Positions 1 through 9,582 of a stretch of DNA of 64,000 nucleotides are shown here, one piece after another. The notes below the pieces were generated by a model. That model saw nothing but the letters and a program-made list of their open reading frames with translations. It searched no databases and was not told the DNA's origin. The DNA lies in contig NZ_AUFL01000016.1 of assembly GCF_000426485.1 (NCBI RefSeq), positions 1-64,000 of the forward strand, read 5' to 3'. Each line of letters opens with the position of its first letter. The first letter of the stretch is position 1. The position numbers and the translations under genes were made by a program. The DNA comes from Indolivaga capnocytophagoides DSM 22835. GTDB taxonomy: Bacteria; Bacteroidota; Bacteroidia; Bacteroidales; Dysgonomonadaceae.

Positions 1-95
1 CTAAATGCTGTTTGAGCCTGAAAGGCGAGTTTTATTTAGTTTCGCCCGTGAACGTTGTCAGATAGGCAGAGCCTCGCAGCGCCAAAGACCTTTTG

Positions 96-125
96 ATTCC
101 TTTTGGGGCTTTGGCCAAAAGGAAT
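96..125. repeat. Perfect 11-bp inverted repeat (stem-loop)
   Basis: ATTCCTTTTGG at 96-106 is the exact reverse complement of CCAAAAGGAAT at 115-125, with an 8-base loop. It lies in the otherwise gene-free stretch 1-245. A 63-codon reading frame crosses it (5-196) but has no recognisable domain and reads through the hairpin, so I do not call it a gene. The stem has no T-run, so it is more likely a dispersed palindromic element or processed RNA hairpin than a classic terminator. Confidence 0.5.
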
Positions 126-245
126 ACAAGCAATCTATGATTGCGCGTAGTAAAAAAAATATTTTTCAAATACTGATTCACATAATTATCAATTGAAAAC
201 TATTCATTTTTCATTTTCAAAAAGGTTACAAAAGTTACACTAAAA

Positions 246-785
246 TCAGTTATCAGACGTTATTTGCATAACTCTGGTACTCTGCGGCTGATTTTGGAGC
301 GACTCTTGATACTCCCTTTCTTCTTCCTCTTTCCATAATTGGTATTCCAGTTCTTCTTGTAAAATACGTTCTTTCTCCTTCAGTTCCGCAAAATTTTTTT
401 TCTCTTTATTGCTGATGTCGCTTTCTTTGGATATTGCCATTTTCAGGGTCTTTTCATCCGGAGCATATTCTTTCACGGTTACTGTTTTTCCTGCCAGATA
501 CAATTCACCGTATTCATCTAAGGCATATTTATAACGGGTTGTAGTAACTGTATGCCCTTGTTCTACTCTCTGCCTCAGTATCTGACGTGCTTTTTGTGCC
601 AACCGTTCGTCTCTCTCCAGACGGGCATTCTCAACCATCTCCTCAAAATCGGGATATTTGATCATCCACTGATAAAATGTTTTACGGCTGATATTGTGTA
701 TCGAGCAGATTTCACCCAATGTATACTCATCTTGTTCTATTGCTTCTGCGATTTGTTTTCCCAGTTTTTCTGTGTATTTTGCCAT
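246..785 (-). CDS. Helix-turn-helix protein, phage terminase small-subunit-like
   Basis: The protein has 179 residues. Residues about 1-50 form a homeodomain-like HTH, with the recognition-helix region SRKTFYQWMIKYPDF near residues 33-47. This resembles the N-terminus of phage terminase small subunits and some transposase DNA-binding domains. The second half is highly charged (Glu/Lys-rich, residues about 130-170) and probably coiled coil. No terminase large subunit or capsid gene is present, so a packaging role cannot be supported here. It may be an orphan DNA-binding protein left by a phage or used independently. It is transcribed in the same direction as the SusD gene behind it, but a strong terminator separates them. 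The assignment rests on the HTH pattern only. Confidence 0.75.
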   Translation of the reverse strand: MAKYTEKLGKQIAEAIEQDEYTLGEICSIHNISRKTFYQWMIKYPDFEEMVENARLERDERLAQKARQILRQRVEQGHTVTTTRYKYALDEYGELYLAGKTVTVKEYAPDEKTLKMAISKESDISNKEKKNFAELKEKERILQEELEYQLWKEEEEREYQESLQNQPQSTRVMQITSDN

Positions 786-854
786 AATTGAATGTATTTT
801 TCATTATAGATAAAATTTCAGAAAACAGCAGAAAACTATATGTTATGATCTGCA

Positions 855-897
855 TCGCAAAATAAAAAAGAGGAACTCATCACCGAGCTCCCCTCTT
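855..897 (-). terminator. Rho-independent terminator of the FAS1/SusCD operon
   Basis: AAGAGG (868-873) pairs with CCTCTT (892-897), extended inward by GAACTC/GAGCTC with one mismatch. On the minus strand the stem is followed by a T-rich run (complement of 855-868). It sits 16 bases past the stop of the last SusD gene, which marks the end of the 16-kb operon. Confidence 0.75.
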
Positions 898-912
898 CTA
901 CTAAAATCAAGA

Positions 913-2772
913 TCACTCCGAGGCATGTTCATTTTTAGGGAGAAACCAATTAGCAGCCGTCAGGCTCGGAGCAGACTTTCCTGCAGCTTGAAATTTCTCC
1001 TGTAATATTTTATTCAGAAATCCGGTTCCATCTTCTCCGGTCTTATTTCTACGCATTGCCACACGTAAAAGTGTACCCCATCTGTTTCCCTCAAAGCCGC
1101 ATTCCAACGCATTTTCCGAAACAATAGCATCTTCCATCCATTTTATAGAATCGGATTTAGTTTGCACCCAATCCGGTCTTTCTACATTTTTCAGGCTGGC
1201 TCGTCCTCTTATACCGTAATTCAAATACCATGGAGACCTGTACACATTATACGGACTGCTGTTGTTGCGGGCATCCAGATAAAACGGTTCAGGATAAGGT
1301 ACAGAAGCCACATTGTCACTCAGAGGTTTGTAGCCGGTGTATTGCACACCTTCTTTATCAGAACGTGTATTACCATCTGATTTTACCCAATCGTAATTCG
1401 TATTTATACCATTATTGACTATTGCATAAGCAATATCGGGATAGCCTGCCCGGTTGGCAGCTTCGGCATAACGAAGATGAAGCAATCCAGCCCGATATAA
1501 GAACCATTTTCCGTTTTTCGAATATTTGTCCGTTGCAAACTGATTATATAACAGATGAATTGTTTTATTATCATCCGTAGTCTGTCCATAATAATCATAC
1601 AGATATTTAATCACAACGGGCTGACCGTTTACATATTCGAAAGAAGACTCACGCCCACGCCCGTCGAATACGAAGTCATTGCTTTGCACCTGAGTTTCCC
1701 ACATGCCATCGATAGCCCATGCCGAAGGTTTAAGATAATATTTACCTTCTCCCGTATTGGCAAACAGTTCGATCAAAGGATATGAAGGTGCAAATTTAGT
1801 ATCGTAACTCATCATGGTTATCATTTCCCGTCTCAATTCGGTATCGGTCGAAGACCTCGAGAAAATTTCTTTCCATTTATTACGGTACGCATTCAGGTCA
1901 GCACCTTTATAACGCTCATAACACACCTGAAAACGAGGTTCGTTCGAACCTGCCCAAACCCATCCATCCAGTTTATAAGCCAGATATTCCGATCCGCTGA
2001 ATAGTTTTGTCTCCGACTCTTTCAGAAAGTTAGAGTATTGAGTAGCAGCCTGTACATAATCATCCGCCCAGAGATACAAATCTCCCAGCATCAGTTTTTT
2101 ATTCAAGAAAAACATCCTCAGCAAATATCCGTCAGATGTTTGGCTATACAATGGAGAGTCCATAGACAAATCTAAAGTAGGAACAGCGTTCATACATTTG
2201 ATCAGTTCCTGTACCAATTGATCGAACTGATATACCGGAAATTTATCGGTGGATAAATCCTGAACCGTCAAAAGCGGATCTGTAACATAATACACCTCAC
2301 CGAAATGAGTAGCCATCTCTAGATACACCCAGCAACGGATTGTCATCACATCGGCATACCGGTAACTGTAATCAGCTTTAGTCATTTTATTTTCAGCGAG
2401 CATTTTATCAAAATTGCTCAGAGCATCGTTACAGTTTAATATCACTTCATAAAAAGGAGCAATCTCACACCATTTATTAGTACTAGTCGCCGTATGATTA
2501 TTTATGGCAACCAGATCAGGAGTGGCATTGGTTGTTACATCCATCATATCGCCTCTGAGTTCTTCGAGTACGACAACCCTGTCTACCAACCCCATAAATT
2601 TTGAATATATGCCCAGAATGGCATTATCCGCATCTGATGTGGTTTTATAATTATCATCAGGATTGATCGCGTTATTCTGGTCAGCATCAAGCATATCAGA
2701 ACAAGACACCAAAGCTGTTGTCATAAACAAAACTATAAATACAGCTTTTATTGATTTATATAGTTTCAGCAT
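913..2772 (-). CDS. SusD/RagB-family nutrient-binding lipoprotein
   Basis: This 619-residue surface lipoprotein would act as the lid and substrate-binding partner of the SusC transporter encoded just upstream (33-base gap). The N-terminus is a lipoprotein signal peptide with lipobox LVSC and acylated Cys24, followed by the SDMLD start typical of mature SusD proteins. Family features include the TPR-like helical N-terminal half and a C-terminal portion with GFEGNRWGTLLRVAMRRN, the usual near-C-terminal SusD motif. It is the last gene of the minus-strand FAS1/SusCD operon and is followed by a terminator. It is somewhat longer than typical SusD proteins (about 500-600 residues). The substrate is unknown, since no glycoside hydrolase or peptidase is encoded with it. 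Confidence 0.93.
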   Translation of the reverse strand: MLKLYKSIKAVFIVLFMTTALVSCSDMLDADQNNAINPDDNYKTTSDADNAILGIYSKFMGLVDRVVVLEELRGDMMDVTTNATPDLVAINNHTATSTNKWCEIAPFYEVILNCNDALSNFDKMLAENKMTKADYSYRYADVMTIRCWVYLEMATHFGEVYYVTDPLLTVQDLSTDKFPVYQFDQLVQELIKCMNAVPTLDLSMDSPLYSQTSDGYLLRMFFLNKKLMLGDLYLWADDYVQAATQYSNFLKESETKLFSGSEYLAYKLDGWVWAGSNEPRFQVCYERYKGADLNAYRNKWKEIFSRSSTDTELRREMITMMSYDTKFAPSYPLIELFANTGEGKYYLKPSAWAIDGMWETQVQSNDFVFDGRGRESSFEYVNGQPVVIKYLYDYYGQTTDDNKTIHLLYNQFATDKYSKNGKWFLYRAGLLHLRYAEAANRAGYPDIAYAIVNNGINTNYDWVKSDGNTRSDKEGVQYTGYKPLSDNVASVPYPEPFYLDARNNSSPYNVYRSPWYLNYGIRGRASLKNVERPDWVQTKSDSIKWMEDAIVSENALECGFEGNRWGTLLRVAMRRNKTGEDGTGFLNKILQEKFQAAGKSAPSLTAANWFLPKNEHASE

Positions 2773-2804
2773 ATCTTTTATATTTATTTTTATTCTTAAA
2801 TCTG

Positions 2805-5800
2805 TTATAAACCAATCTTCACACCGAACAATACAGAACGTGCAATCGGACTCATTCCCATATCAATACCATAATACAATGGATTTTGGCTCGCGCTGAA
2901 TTCAGGATCATAACCTAAATATTTAGTAAATGTCAGCATGTTATTGCCGGTTACATAAGCCTGCAAAGTCTTTATAAACTTCTGTTTGATAGGGAAGTCA
3001 TAAGACAGCGTTACAGTTTTCATCCTTAAATAAGATCCATCCTCAATCCAACGATCCGAAAAACGAGAGTTTTCCATCGGATCCTTCCATACCGCACGGG
3101 GAGTATTGGTTATCTGCCCTTCGTGCGTCCAACGATTTAATACTGCCTTTGTCTGGTTGTCATATCCTTGCATCGACTCCAGATCCTGACGCAGAGCATT
3201 ATAGATATCGTTTCCGACAGAATAAGTAAGAACAGCACTCAATGTGAATGATTTGTATTGTAAAGAAGTATTGATATTACCGAAGATATCGGGATTGGGA
3301 TCTCCTATCACAACCATATCTTTATCATCGATAATCTTATCCGAACTATTTACATTCACAAAACGTACATCGCCTGCTCCAAATGCAACTGATGACCCGT
3401 TGGCATTCAGTTTGCTCAATCCGGCAGATGCAGCCTCTTCGCTTGTCGCATAAACACCGTTTGTCTTATAGCCATAAAACTGTCCGATAGGTGCTCCGAC
3501 TTTGGTTCTGACATATCCTCCGGCAATCTCTGTTATCTTATTATCGGTAGATAGCTCTGTTACTTTATTTTTATAATGAGCGATATTTACCCCCAAGTCC
3601 CATTTTAAGTCCCGGTTATCTATAATACGACTATTAATACCCAGCTCAAATCCGGTATTTTTCATTGCTCCGTCATTCTTTGCATACATACTTATACCGG
3701 CGGCACCTTGCAGTTGTTCCCACATAAGCATATCGGTGGTCTTGCTTGTGTAGATATCGGCACTCACACTCAAGCGATCGTTAAATAAACCGACATCCAA
3801 TCCCGCATTTAGTTTTGTATTATTCTCCCATTTCAATTCCGGATTGGCTATATTTCCGCGTACAAAGCCATAGTATCCCAAAAAGTTTTGAGAATTATAA
3901 TACGAACGGGCTGTATAATTACCTATATCGCTGTTTCCCGTACGGGTATATCCGAGTCTGAATTTCAGAAAACTGATTTTATCCACACCCGCCATAAAGT
4001 CTTCGGATGAGATCAGCCATGCTGCCGAAAGAGAAGGAAAAACCCCGAATACATTATCGAACATCTTTAATCCTGATGCTTCTTTTCCTATGCGTGACGA
4101 ACCATCGATAGCCATATTAAACGATACTAAATATTTATTCTTGTATCCATAATCGGCATTCAGATAGTATGATAACCACTTCCAGTTATCTTCACTCCCG
4201 CTTTTCTGAGTCAGGTCTATATCGCCCTGCCCTATTGTCTGCAAGTTATCATTTGCCGAGTTATATGCTTTCACCTGATCAAACTCCGAATTATTTGTCT
4301 GATATCTCACTCCGGCTCTGGCTGTCAGGTCATGATCGACATTAAACTTACGACTGTAATTGAATCGCAAATCGCCGTAATATTGAAGATAACGTCCTAC
4401 CATAGATTGCATTTCGTTTCTGACCTCAGCCGTAGGAAGCATTTGATGATGCAGTCCGTTAGACGGAAGGAATATATTCTCCCGAACCTTATCGAAAGTC
4501 AAGCCAAAAATGGCATTGATCGAAAAATCTTTATTCAACTTGAATATCCCTTCGAGATTACCTAAGAAACGGTAATTTTTACTTTTCTGGAAAGTCTGCT
4601 CATCGACCAAAGCCGATGGATTAGTAACTCCGAAAATATCAGCCTGTTCGAATTTCGGAGATTGTGCTCCCGTTTCATCATATACATTTGCTGCCATAAA
4701 CGGAGACTTTATCAGACTGGCGTAAATAGGATTCAGATCCCGATTCAACCGCTCGTTCATCAAATCTTTTTCGGCATACGAAAAATTCATGTTTGCATTC
4801 AGCTTTATATTAGCCGACATATTCACCTGAGTATTGAACTGTGTATTATACCGCGAATATGTAGAATTTTTTACGATCCCATCTTGTCCGGTATATCCAA
4901 CCGAAAGGGCGTATAGCGCAACATCATCTCCACCTTTTACAGATATACCAAGATTATTTGTCATACTGCTTTCAAAAACTTTACCCTGCCAGTCGGTATT
5001 ATGATTATACCTGTAATAATCGGCATTACCAGATATCCCCCAATTCTCAACTACGGGTTTCTCCTGATTAATAAAAGGCAAAGCCTGTATTTCTGAGGCT
5101 GTATAAAGCCCGCTGCTTGATAACATTTCCGACAGATATGCTTTAGACTCCCAGCCATTGAGCATACGGTATTGGGTTTTAGGTGTCAGGTTGATACCTG
5201 TATGCGCATAGAAATCAATTGATGTTGCCTGCGTTTTCGCTTTAGCCGTTGTTATCAGGACAACTCCATTTGCTCCGCGGCTGCCATAAATGGATGTATT
5301 ATCTTTCAGTACAGTAATATTCTCTATATCTTTCAGATCCAAACCCGAAAGAGGAGTTGTCATATTACCATCAACTAAAGAAGTTCCTATTGAGGAGTTT
5401 TCGTACGGAATACCGTCAATGATAATCAAAGGTTGATTCGTTGCATTTAAGGAAGTAAATCCCCTAAGGAATAGATTTCCCCCGGCTCCGGGTGCACCTG
5501 ATCTTGTCAAACTATTAAGACCGGCCCCTTCATCCTGAAGAATACTCTCAACACCTACAGATCCCTTCTTATAGGAATTCTTCAAAGAAACAGGAGAAAC
5601 CGATGCCGTAGACTGCCACAGATCAGCCGTACCGAATGGAGTATTTACTGTCCGGTTCAACTCTCTGAATGTATCATCATACAGGAACACGGTGATTTCT
5701 TTGCGACCCTTTACGGCAACTGTTTGTGTTGCATATCCCGGAATCTGAACCTGAATAAACGCTCCATCGACGGTTTTGGACAGATTGAACCGTCCTTCAT

Positions 5801-5987
5801 CATCGGTAATAGATGATGATATCCCCGGAATGGATACTGCAGCTCCGGCTACAGGTTTCTTTGTTGCGGATTCTATCACAACTCCGGTGATTACACTTTC
5901 TTTCGTCTCCTTTTCCTGACCGAAGGCCAAAGCCGAAGCCGAAAATATAGCTAATGAAAGTATGTATTTCTTTATATATGTCATCAT
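2805..5987 (-). CDS. SusC/RagA-family TonB-linked outer membrane protein
   Basis: This 1060-residue TonB-dependent transporter would import a substrate bound by its SusD partner. A signal peptide (about residues 1-23, ending AFGQ) is followed by a carboxypeptidase-regulatory-like domain (about 30-110). The plug domain (about 125-250) contains NLFLRGFTSLN, PLIIIDGIPYE and the closing SRGANGVVLITT. The rest is a long beta-barrel ending in an aromatic-poor strand (FGVKIGL). Its plug lacks a clear EVVVTGY TonB-box-like motif. That position reads RELNRTVNTPFGTADLW, which is unusual for the family. It is the third SusC-type gene counted along the window and is co-directional with the fasciclin genes upstream. 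An alternative start one codon downstream is equally possible. Confidence 0.93.
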   Translation of the reverse strand: MMTYIKKYILSLAIFSASALAFGQEKETKESVITGVVIESATKKPVAGAAVSIPGISSSITDDEGRFNLSKTVDGAFIQVQIPGYATQTVAVKGRKEITVFLYDDTFRELNRTVNTPFGTADLWQSTASVSPVSLKNSYKKGSVGVESILQDEGAGLNSLTRSGAPGAGGNLFLRGFTSLNATNQPLIIIDGIPYENSSIGTSLVDGNMTTPLSGLDLKDIENITVLKDNTSIYGSRGANGVVLITTAKAKTQATSIDFYAHTGINLTPKTQYRMLNGWESKAYLSEMLSSSGLYTASEIQALPFINQEKPVVENWGISGNADYYRYNHNTDWQGKVFESSMTNNLGISVKGGDDVALYALSVGYTGQDGIVKNSTYSRYNTQFNTQVNMSANIKLNANMNFSYAEKDLMNERLNRDLNPIYASLIKSPFMAANVYDETGAQSPKFEQADIFGVTNPSALVDEQTFQKSKNYRFLGNLEGIFKLNKDFSINAIFGLTFDKVRENIFLPSNGLHHQMLPTAEVRNEMQSMVGRYLQYYGDLRFNYSRKFNVDHDLTARAGVRYQTNNSEFDQVKAYNSANDNLQTIGQGDIDLTQKSGSEDNWKWLSYYLNADYGYKNKYLVSFNMAIDGSSRIGKEASGLKMFDNVFGVFPSLSAAWLISSEDFMAGVDKISFLKFRLGYTRTGNSDIGNYTARSYYNSQNFLGYYGFVRGNIANPELKWENNTKLNAGLDVGLFNDRLSVSADIYTSKTTDMLMWEQLQGAAGISMYAKNDGAMKNTGFELGINSRIIDNRDLKWDLGVNIAHYKNKVTELSTDNKITEIAGGYVRTKVGAPIGQFYGYKTNGVYATSEEAASAGLSKLNANGSSVAFGAGDVRFVNVNSSDKIIDDKDMVVIGDPNPDIFGNINTSLQYKSFTLSAVLTYSVGNDIYNALRQDLESMQGYDNQTKAVLNRWTHEGQITNTPRAVWKDPMENSRFSDRWIEDGSYLRMKTVTLSYDFPIKQKFIKTLQAYVTGNNMLTFTKYLGYDPEFSASQNPLYYGIDMGMSPIARSVLFGVKIGL

Positions 5988-6082
5988 AGTTTAATAACAG
6001 ATAGAATATTAATGATATATTTTTTATTCACAGTCACCCTGTTATTACTTCAGCATGCTAAGCAATAAGAAGGTCTGAGACC

Positions 6083-7747
6083 TTACTCAGCGGGAAGTTT
6101 AGGTACTAATAGAATATAGTCTAAAAACAGCATCCCCTGAGCACTGGTAGCATTCGTACGGGCTGTATTACACAACCACATTGTCAGTTTACCTGAAGCC
6201 GGTACGCTCATTATTCCCGAATCATCTTTCTCAATGGGCTTACTTATATACTGGGTTGTATTATTCACCAGATCCCATTTTCTCATTACGCGTTCTTTAT
6301 GAATGCCTGCTGTATCCTGACTCACAAAAGCCACCTTATCTCCCAGATAATTATTTATTACACCATTGGCTGTACTGTATCCGAGTTCGGGTTCCCCGGG
6401 CATCGAAACAAACAATTTTTGTTCAAACCTGAATATATGGTTCGGATCTGAAAAATGCCAGTCGATATCATCGTATGCAACATAACGGATTTCATAATCC
6501 ACTGAATTTACAGACGTTTGATATTTTATATGGAAGTTCTGCGTATTAGCCAAAGCTCCGTTATTGTCCCAGTAAAAGGTTTTGGATTGGGTGTAAGTAG
6601 AGTCCTGCCCCTTAGATCCAGTTACATGAATAACATCAGACTGCACAAAACGGCAATTCAACATGATATCCTTTTCGCCGCTCGCCCATCTTTTGAATCT
6701 CACATATAAGTTAGATTTGGATGTGGAAGAAGAATAATTCTCACCTTCAATTCTAACAGGCTTGATCTTTTCTTTCAATAAGATATTGCTCTTCGAAATC
6801 ACATATACCCGTCCGTTAGAAGCCTCATATGTAGCTTTGATATTCGCTCTATTTATAGGGACCTTCACATCATCTACATTCAGTACCGTATCGACAGCAG
6901 TAAGGTCTACCACTTTATTTAAAGAAATTACCATATCCTGACAGACATTCTTTTTCGACAAAGGTTCTGTTAAAGAATCGACCTGCTGTTTGAAGTATGG
7001 CATATATTTATCTTTAAGAAAAGTAAAGCCATCGTCTTCAAGCAACACGTAAGTCACCAAAGAATCTTCACTATTGATCGGGTATTTTGTCAGAAACGGG
7101 TTCACATCCACCCATACAGTATCATATACAAGCTGTCCGTTTGCATCCACCCCTATCTGTACACTTTTATCGGTATCCATTACTTTAGTATTCATCCCTT
7201 CGAGATATTGAACCTGTTTGTAATCTTTATACTTCGATATGATATAATCAAACACATTCTCTTTTAGGTCAAACAGTTTATCGGTAACATGTACTACACC
7301 ATTGCCGGCGGCCTGATCTGCCGATACGATTTTAGCTCCCTCCAAAGTCTGGGACGAAGCATCGAACCTGATATATTTGGTGTTTATCATTTTCAGTTTG
7401 CTGTGTATAGCCGCATCTGTTGATATACTTTTTCCATAAGCTATCTGATAAGCTATAATTTTACGCAATGCCGTTGTATTAGTGGTATCAATACCATCCC
7501 ATGCCGAATTGCGAGGAGCAAAAACCGTAAAATTCGAAGCCTCCTCCAGCAATAAATCATATCCGGTCTTTTCTATTAAACGGGCAAAGACAGACAGATC
7601 GGGATTGCTTTTGATCTGCTCCAACAGATCAGACTTAGAGGTATCGTCCGTCCCTTTCACATGGTCGTCCCATTCGTTTTCGCTACAGGCTGTAAAGCCT
7701 GCAACAAAAACCAATATCAGTATATATATTATTCTGTAATTATTCAT
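6083..7747 (-). CDS. Fasciclin (FAS1) domain lipoprotein
   Basis: The protein has 554 residues. The N-terminal signal ends in lipobox FTAC (Cys21), so it is a lipoprotein, probably surface exposed. A FAS1 domain occupies about residues 40-165 and shows the family signatures SNFTVFAPRNSAWDG and, near its end, GNGVVHVTDKLFDL. The C-terminal 250 residues form a beta-rich region that may be a ligand or carbohydrate-binding module (YEIRYVAYDDIDWHFSDP region), but I cannot name it. FAS1 domains mediate adhesion in many organisms. In Bacteroidota, FAS1 lipoproteins often sit in SusCD operons, where the role is unproven. It lies between a SusC gene (downstream) and another FAS1 lipoprotein (upstream, 41-base gap). 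Confidence 0.85.
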   Translation of the reverse strand: MNNYRIIYILILVFVAGFTACSENEWDDHVKGTDDTSKSDLLEQIKSNPDLSVFARLIEKTGYDLLLEEASNFTVFAPRNSAWDGIDTTNTTALRKIIAYQIAYGKSISTDAAIHSKLKMINTKYIRFDASSQTLEGAKIVSADQAAGNGVVHVTDKLFDLKENVFDYIISKYKDYKQVQYLEGMNTKVMDTDKSVQIGVDANGQLVYDTVWVDVNPFLTKYPINSEDSLVTYVLLEDDGFTFLKDKYMPYFKQQVDSLTEPLSKKNVCQDMVISLNKVVDLTAVDTVLNVDDVKVPINRANIKATYEASNGRVYVISKSNILLKEKIKPVRIEGENYSSSTSKSNLYVRFKRWASGEKDIMLNCRFVQSDVIHVTGSKGQDSTYTQSKTFYWDNNGALANTQNFHIKYQTSVNSVDYEIRYVAYDDIDWHFSDPNHIFRFEQKLFVSMPGEPELGYSTANGVINNYLGDKVAFVSQDTAGIHKERVMRKWDLVNNTTQYISKPIEKDDSGIMSVPASGKLTMWLCNTARTNATSAQGMLFLDYILLVPKLPAE

Positions 7748-7788
7748 ACGTATTTCTCTATTTGGGTCTCAGACCCTTTTGTTACTTA

Positions 7789-9576
7789 TTATCTTGCATC
7801 ATTATCGGCAGAACAACCCAAATTTGTGGGTGCAATATTCTCACAATCCGTACCTTTATAAATAGTATTTCCTTCTACGTCGAAACGAGGCCACAACTGA
7901 TCGTTATCCACAGGTATAAATTGAACCATATCAAGCCACACATTAGATGCTTTGGCCTGATTGACTGATACAAATTTCAGCCAGTGACGACCGGTAGCTT
8001 CTACCACTATTGTTCCCATCAGGCGGGCATTCATTGTACTGTTGCGTTCCTTTGCCGTATAACGTTTCATTCCGGCAGCCAGTAACGATTCGGCTGCAGT
8101 TGCGGTATCAAAATATTCCGACAAGTCTACAATATTTGATAATGCCTGATCATCTTTGCCATCCTGTTCAAATACTCCTTTAATTTTATCTCCGTATCCG
8201 GCTCTTCTCCAACACAACCACACATTATAAGTACCTTCGGTGAGCAAAGGAGTTTGCATAGACATAGATGTTATACGATTGAAGTTTACCTGTAGATTAT
8301 CATAGTAAGCATAAGCTGTTTTTGCATTATATGCAGCTTCGGTACAATATTGGATAGAGGTATATGCCGAATTTCGAATTTCGAATTTCATTTCGGAAAA
8401 ATTATCTAATGGCATATCAATAGCCTGCGCCACTCCCTTTTTACGGAATTCTTTCAATTTCATAATTTCGGGTTGTTCGGCAAGATCCCAATATACAGCC
8501 ATTGCAGGACGTACAACCGGTCCTACATAACCGCCCAAGTCTATCAAAACGCCATTATCGCAACTATAATCCGTGTATGTCGAAGATTTTAAAACAGGGA
8601 CACCTTTTTCATAAATTCCGGCTGTTACATTTTTATATTCATTTACCAGAAGCGAATCATTGCTGTTTTTGAAAGTCAAAACCTGATTGGGGGCAGCAGT
8701 CTGTAATGCACTAAGCATACTCAAATCCGCCACATAATACAATCCGTTAAGGCAGTGATACGCTGCATACGTCCATAATAATGTTTTTTGAGAAGTTATC
8801 TCGGGCAGCTCCTTTGCCAGATATTTCAACAAATCGGCTTTAGAAGATATACCTGCTTGTTGGAAGCTGTTGTCGCTTTGCAGCAAAACAGTTCTCCAGA
8901 CATCGGTCTTCGAAACGGAAAGAGAATCAATCCATCCGGTTTCTTTCATTATCGTTTTAAAAAGTGAATACGTCTCCGGAAGATTAGAAACTTCATCGGC
9001 CAGTGTCGATTGGTTGGGAGACAATACTTCATCTACTTTATTGATATACCCGTTGGCACAGCGTATGTCCTTAACTGTGATCACACCTTGACGATTGACA
9101 CGTATAGAAGCCGTTGTTCCGGAAGACTCGGTTGCGGTAGTCAGGTATTTTTTCAATAAGGTAGGGCTCGGCAAACGTCCGTCTACAAAATCACTCGTTT
9201 GCAAGGTGTCGTTCACAATGTGGAACTTAACCATATTTTCGAGTTCGGTATCCGAAAAATCTTTCCATGACGACTTACCCTTCTGCTTCGCATATGCGTC
9301 TATGGCATCGTTAGTAGGGATAAAGCAGGTATATGTACCATAGGCATGTATCATACCCCGAAATCCTGTTTTATCGACTATCTCAAGAAAAGTAGACATC
9401 GAAGGATCTTTTTGTGTTATATATTCATCTATCATGATATCATCCGATACCACGAAGGTTTTCCCGTCCAGATCATCGTTACAAGAAGAATGGCTCAGAA
9501 CAATCACTATTAATGCCAATAGCGAAAAGAATGATTTGAATATATTTTCCGGCTTTAAATATTTCGTTTTTTTCAT
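7789..9576 (-). CDS. Fasciclin (FAS1) domain lipoprotein
   Basis: The protein has 595 residues. A long signal region ends in lipobox SSC (Cys32) followed by NDD, typical of an exported Bacteroidales lipoprotein. A FAS1 domain spans about residues 50-190, with TYTCFIPTNDAIDAY as the H1-like motif and GYINKVDEVLSPNQS as the H2-like segment. A second, more diverged FAS1-like unit may follow (about 200-300). The C-terminal third is beta-rich and resembles the equivalent region of the neighbouring FAS1 protein (WLDMVQFIPVD here, LDYILLVPKLP there), which suggests duplicated architecture. Only 6 bases separate it from the SusD gene upstream, so the two are almost certainly co-transcribed and perhaps co-assembled. 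Confidence 0.85.
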   Translation of the reverse strand: MKKTKYLKPENIFKSFFSLLALIVIVLSHSSCNDDLDGKTFVVSDDIMIDEYITQKDPSMSTFLEIVDKTGFRGMIHAYGTYTCFIPTNDAIDAYAKQKGKSSWKDFSDTELENMVKFHIVNDTLQTSDFVDGRLPSPTLLKKYLTTATESSGTTASIRVNRQGVITVKDIRCANGYINKVDEVLSPNQSTLADEVSNLPETYSLFKTIMKETGWIDSLSVSKTDVWRTVLLQSDNSFQQAGISSKADLLKYLAKELPEITSQKTLLWTYAAYHCLNGLYYVADLSMLSALQTAAPNQVLTFKNSNDSLLVNEYKNVTAGIYEKGVPVLKSSTYTDYSCDNGVLIDLGGYVGPVVRPAMAVYWDLAEQPEIMKLKEFRKKGVAQAIDMPLDNFSEMKFEIRNSAYTSIQYCTEAAYNAKTAYAYYDNLQVNFNRITSMSMQTPLLTEGTYNVWLCWRRAGYGDKIKGVFEQDGKDDQALSNIVDLSEYFDTATAAESLLAAGMKRYTAKERNSTMNARLMGTIVVEATGRHWLKFVSVNQAKASNVWLDMVQFIPVDNDQLWPRFDVEGNTIYKGTDCENIAPTNLGCSADNDAR

Positions 9577-9582
9577 GATATC

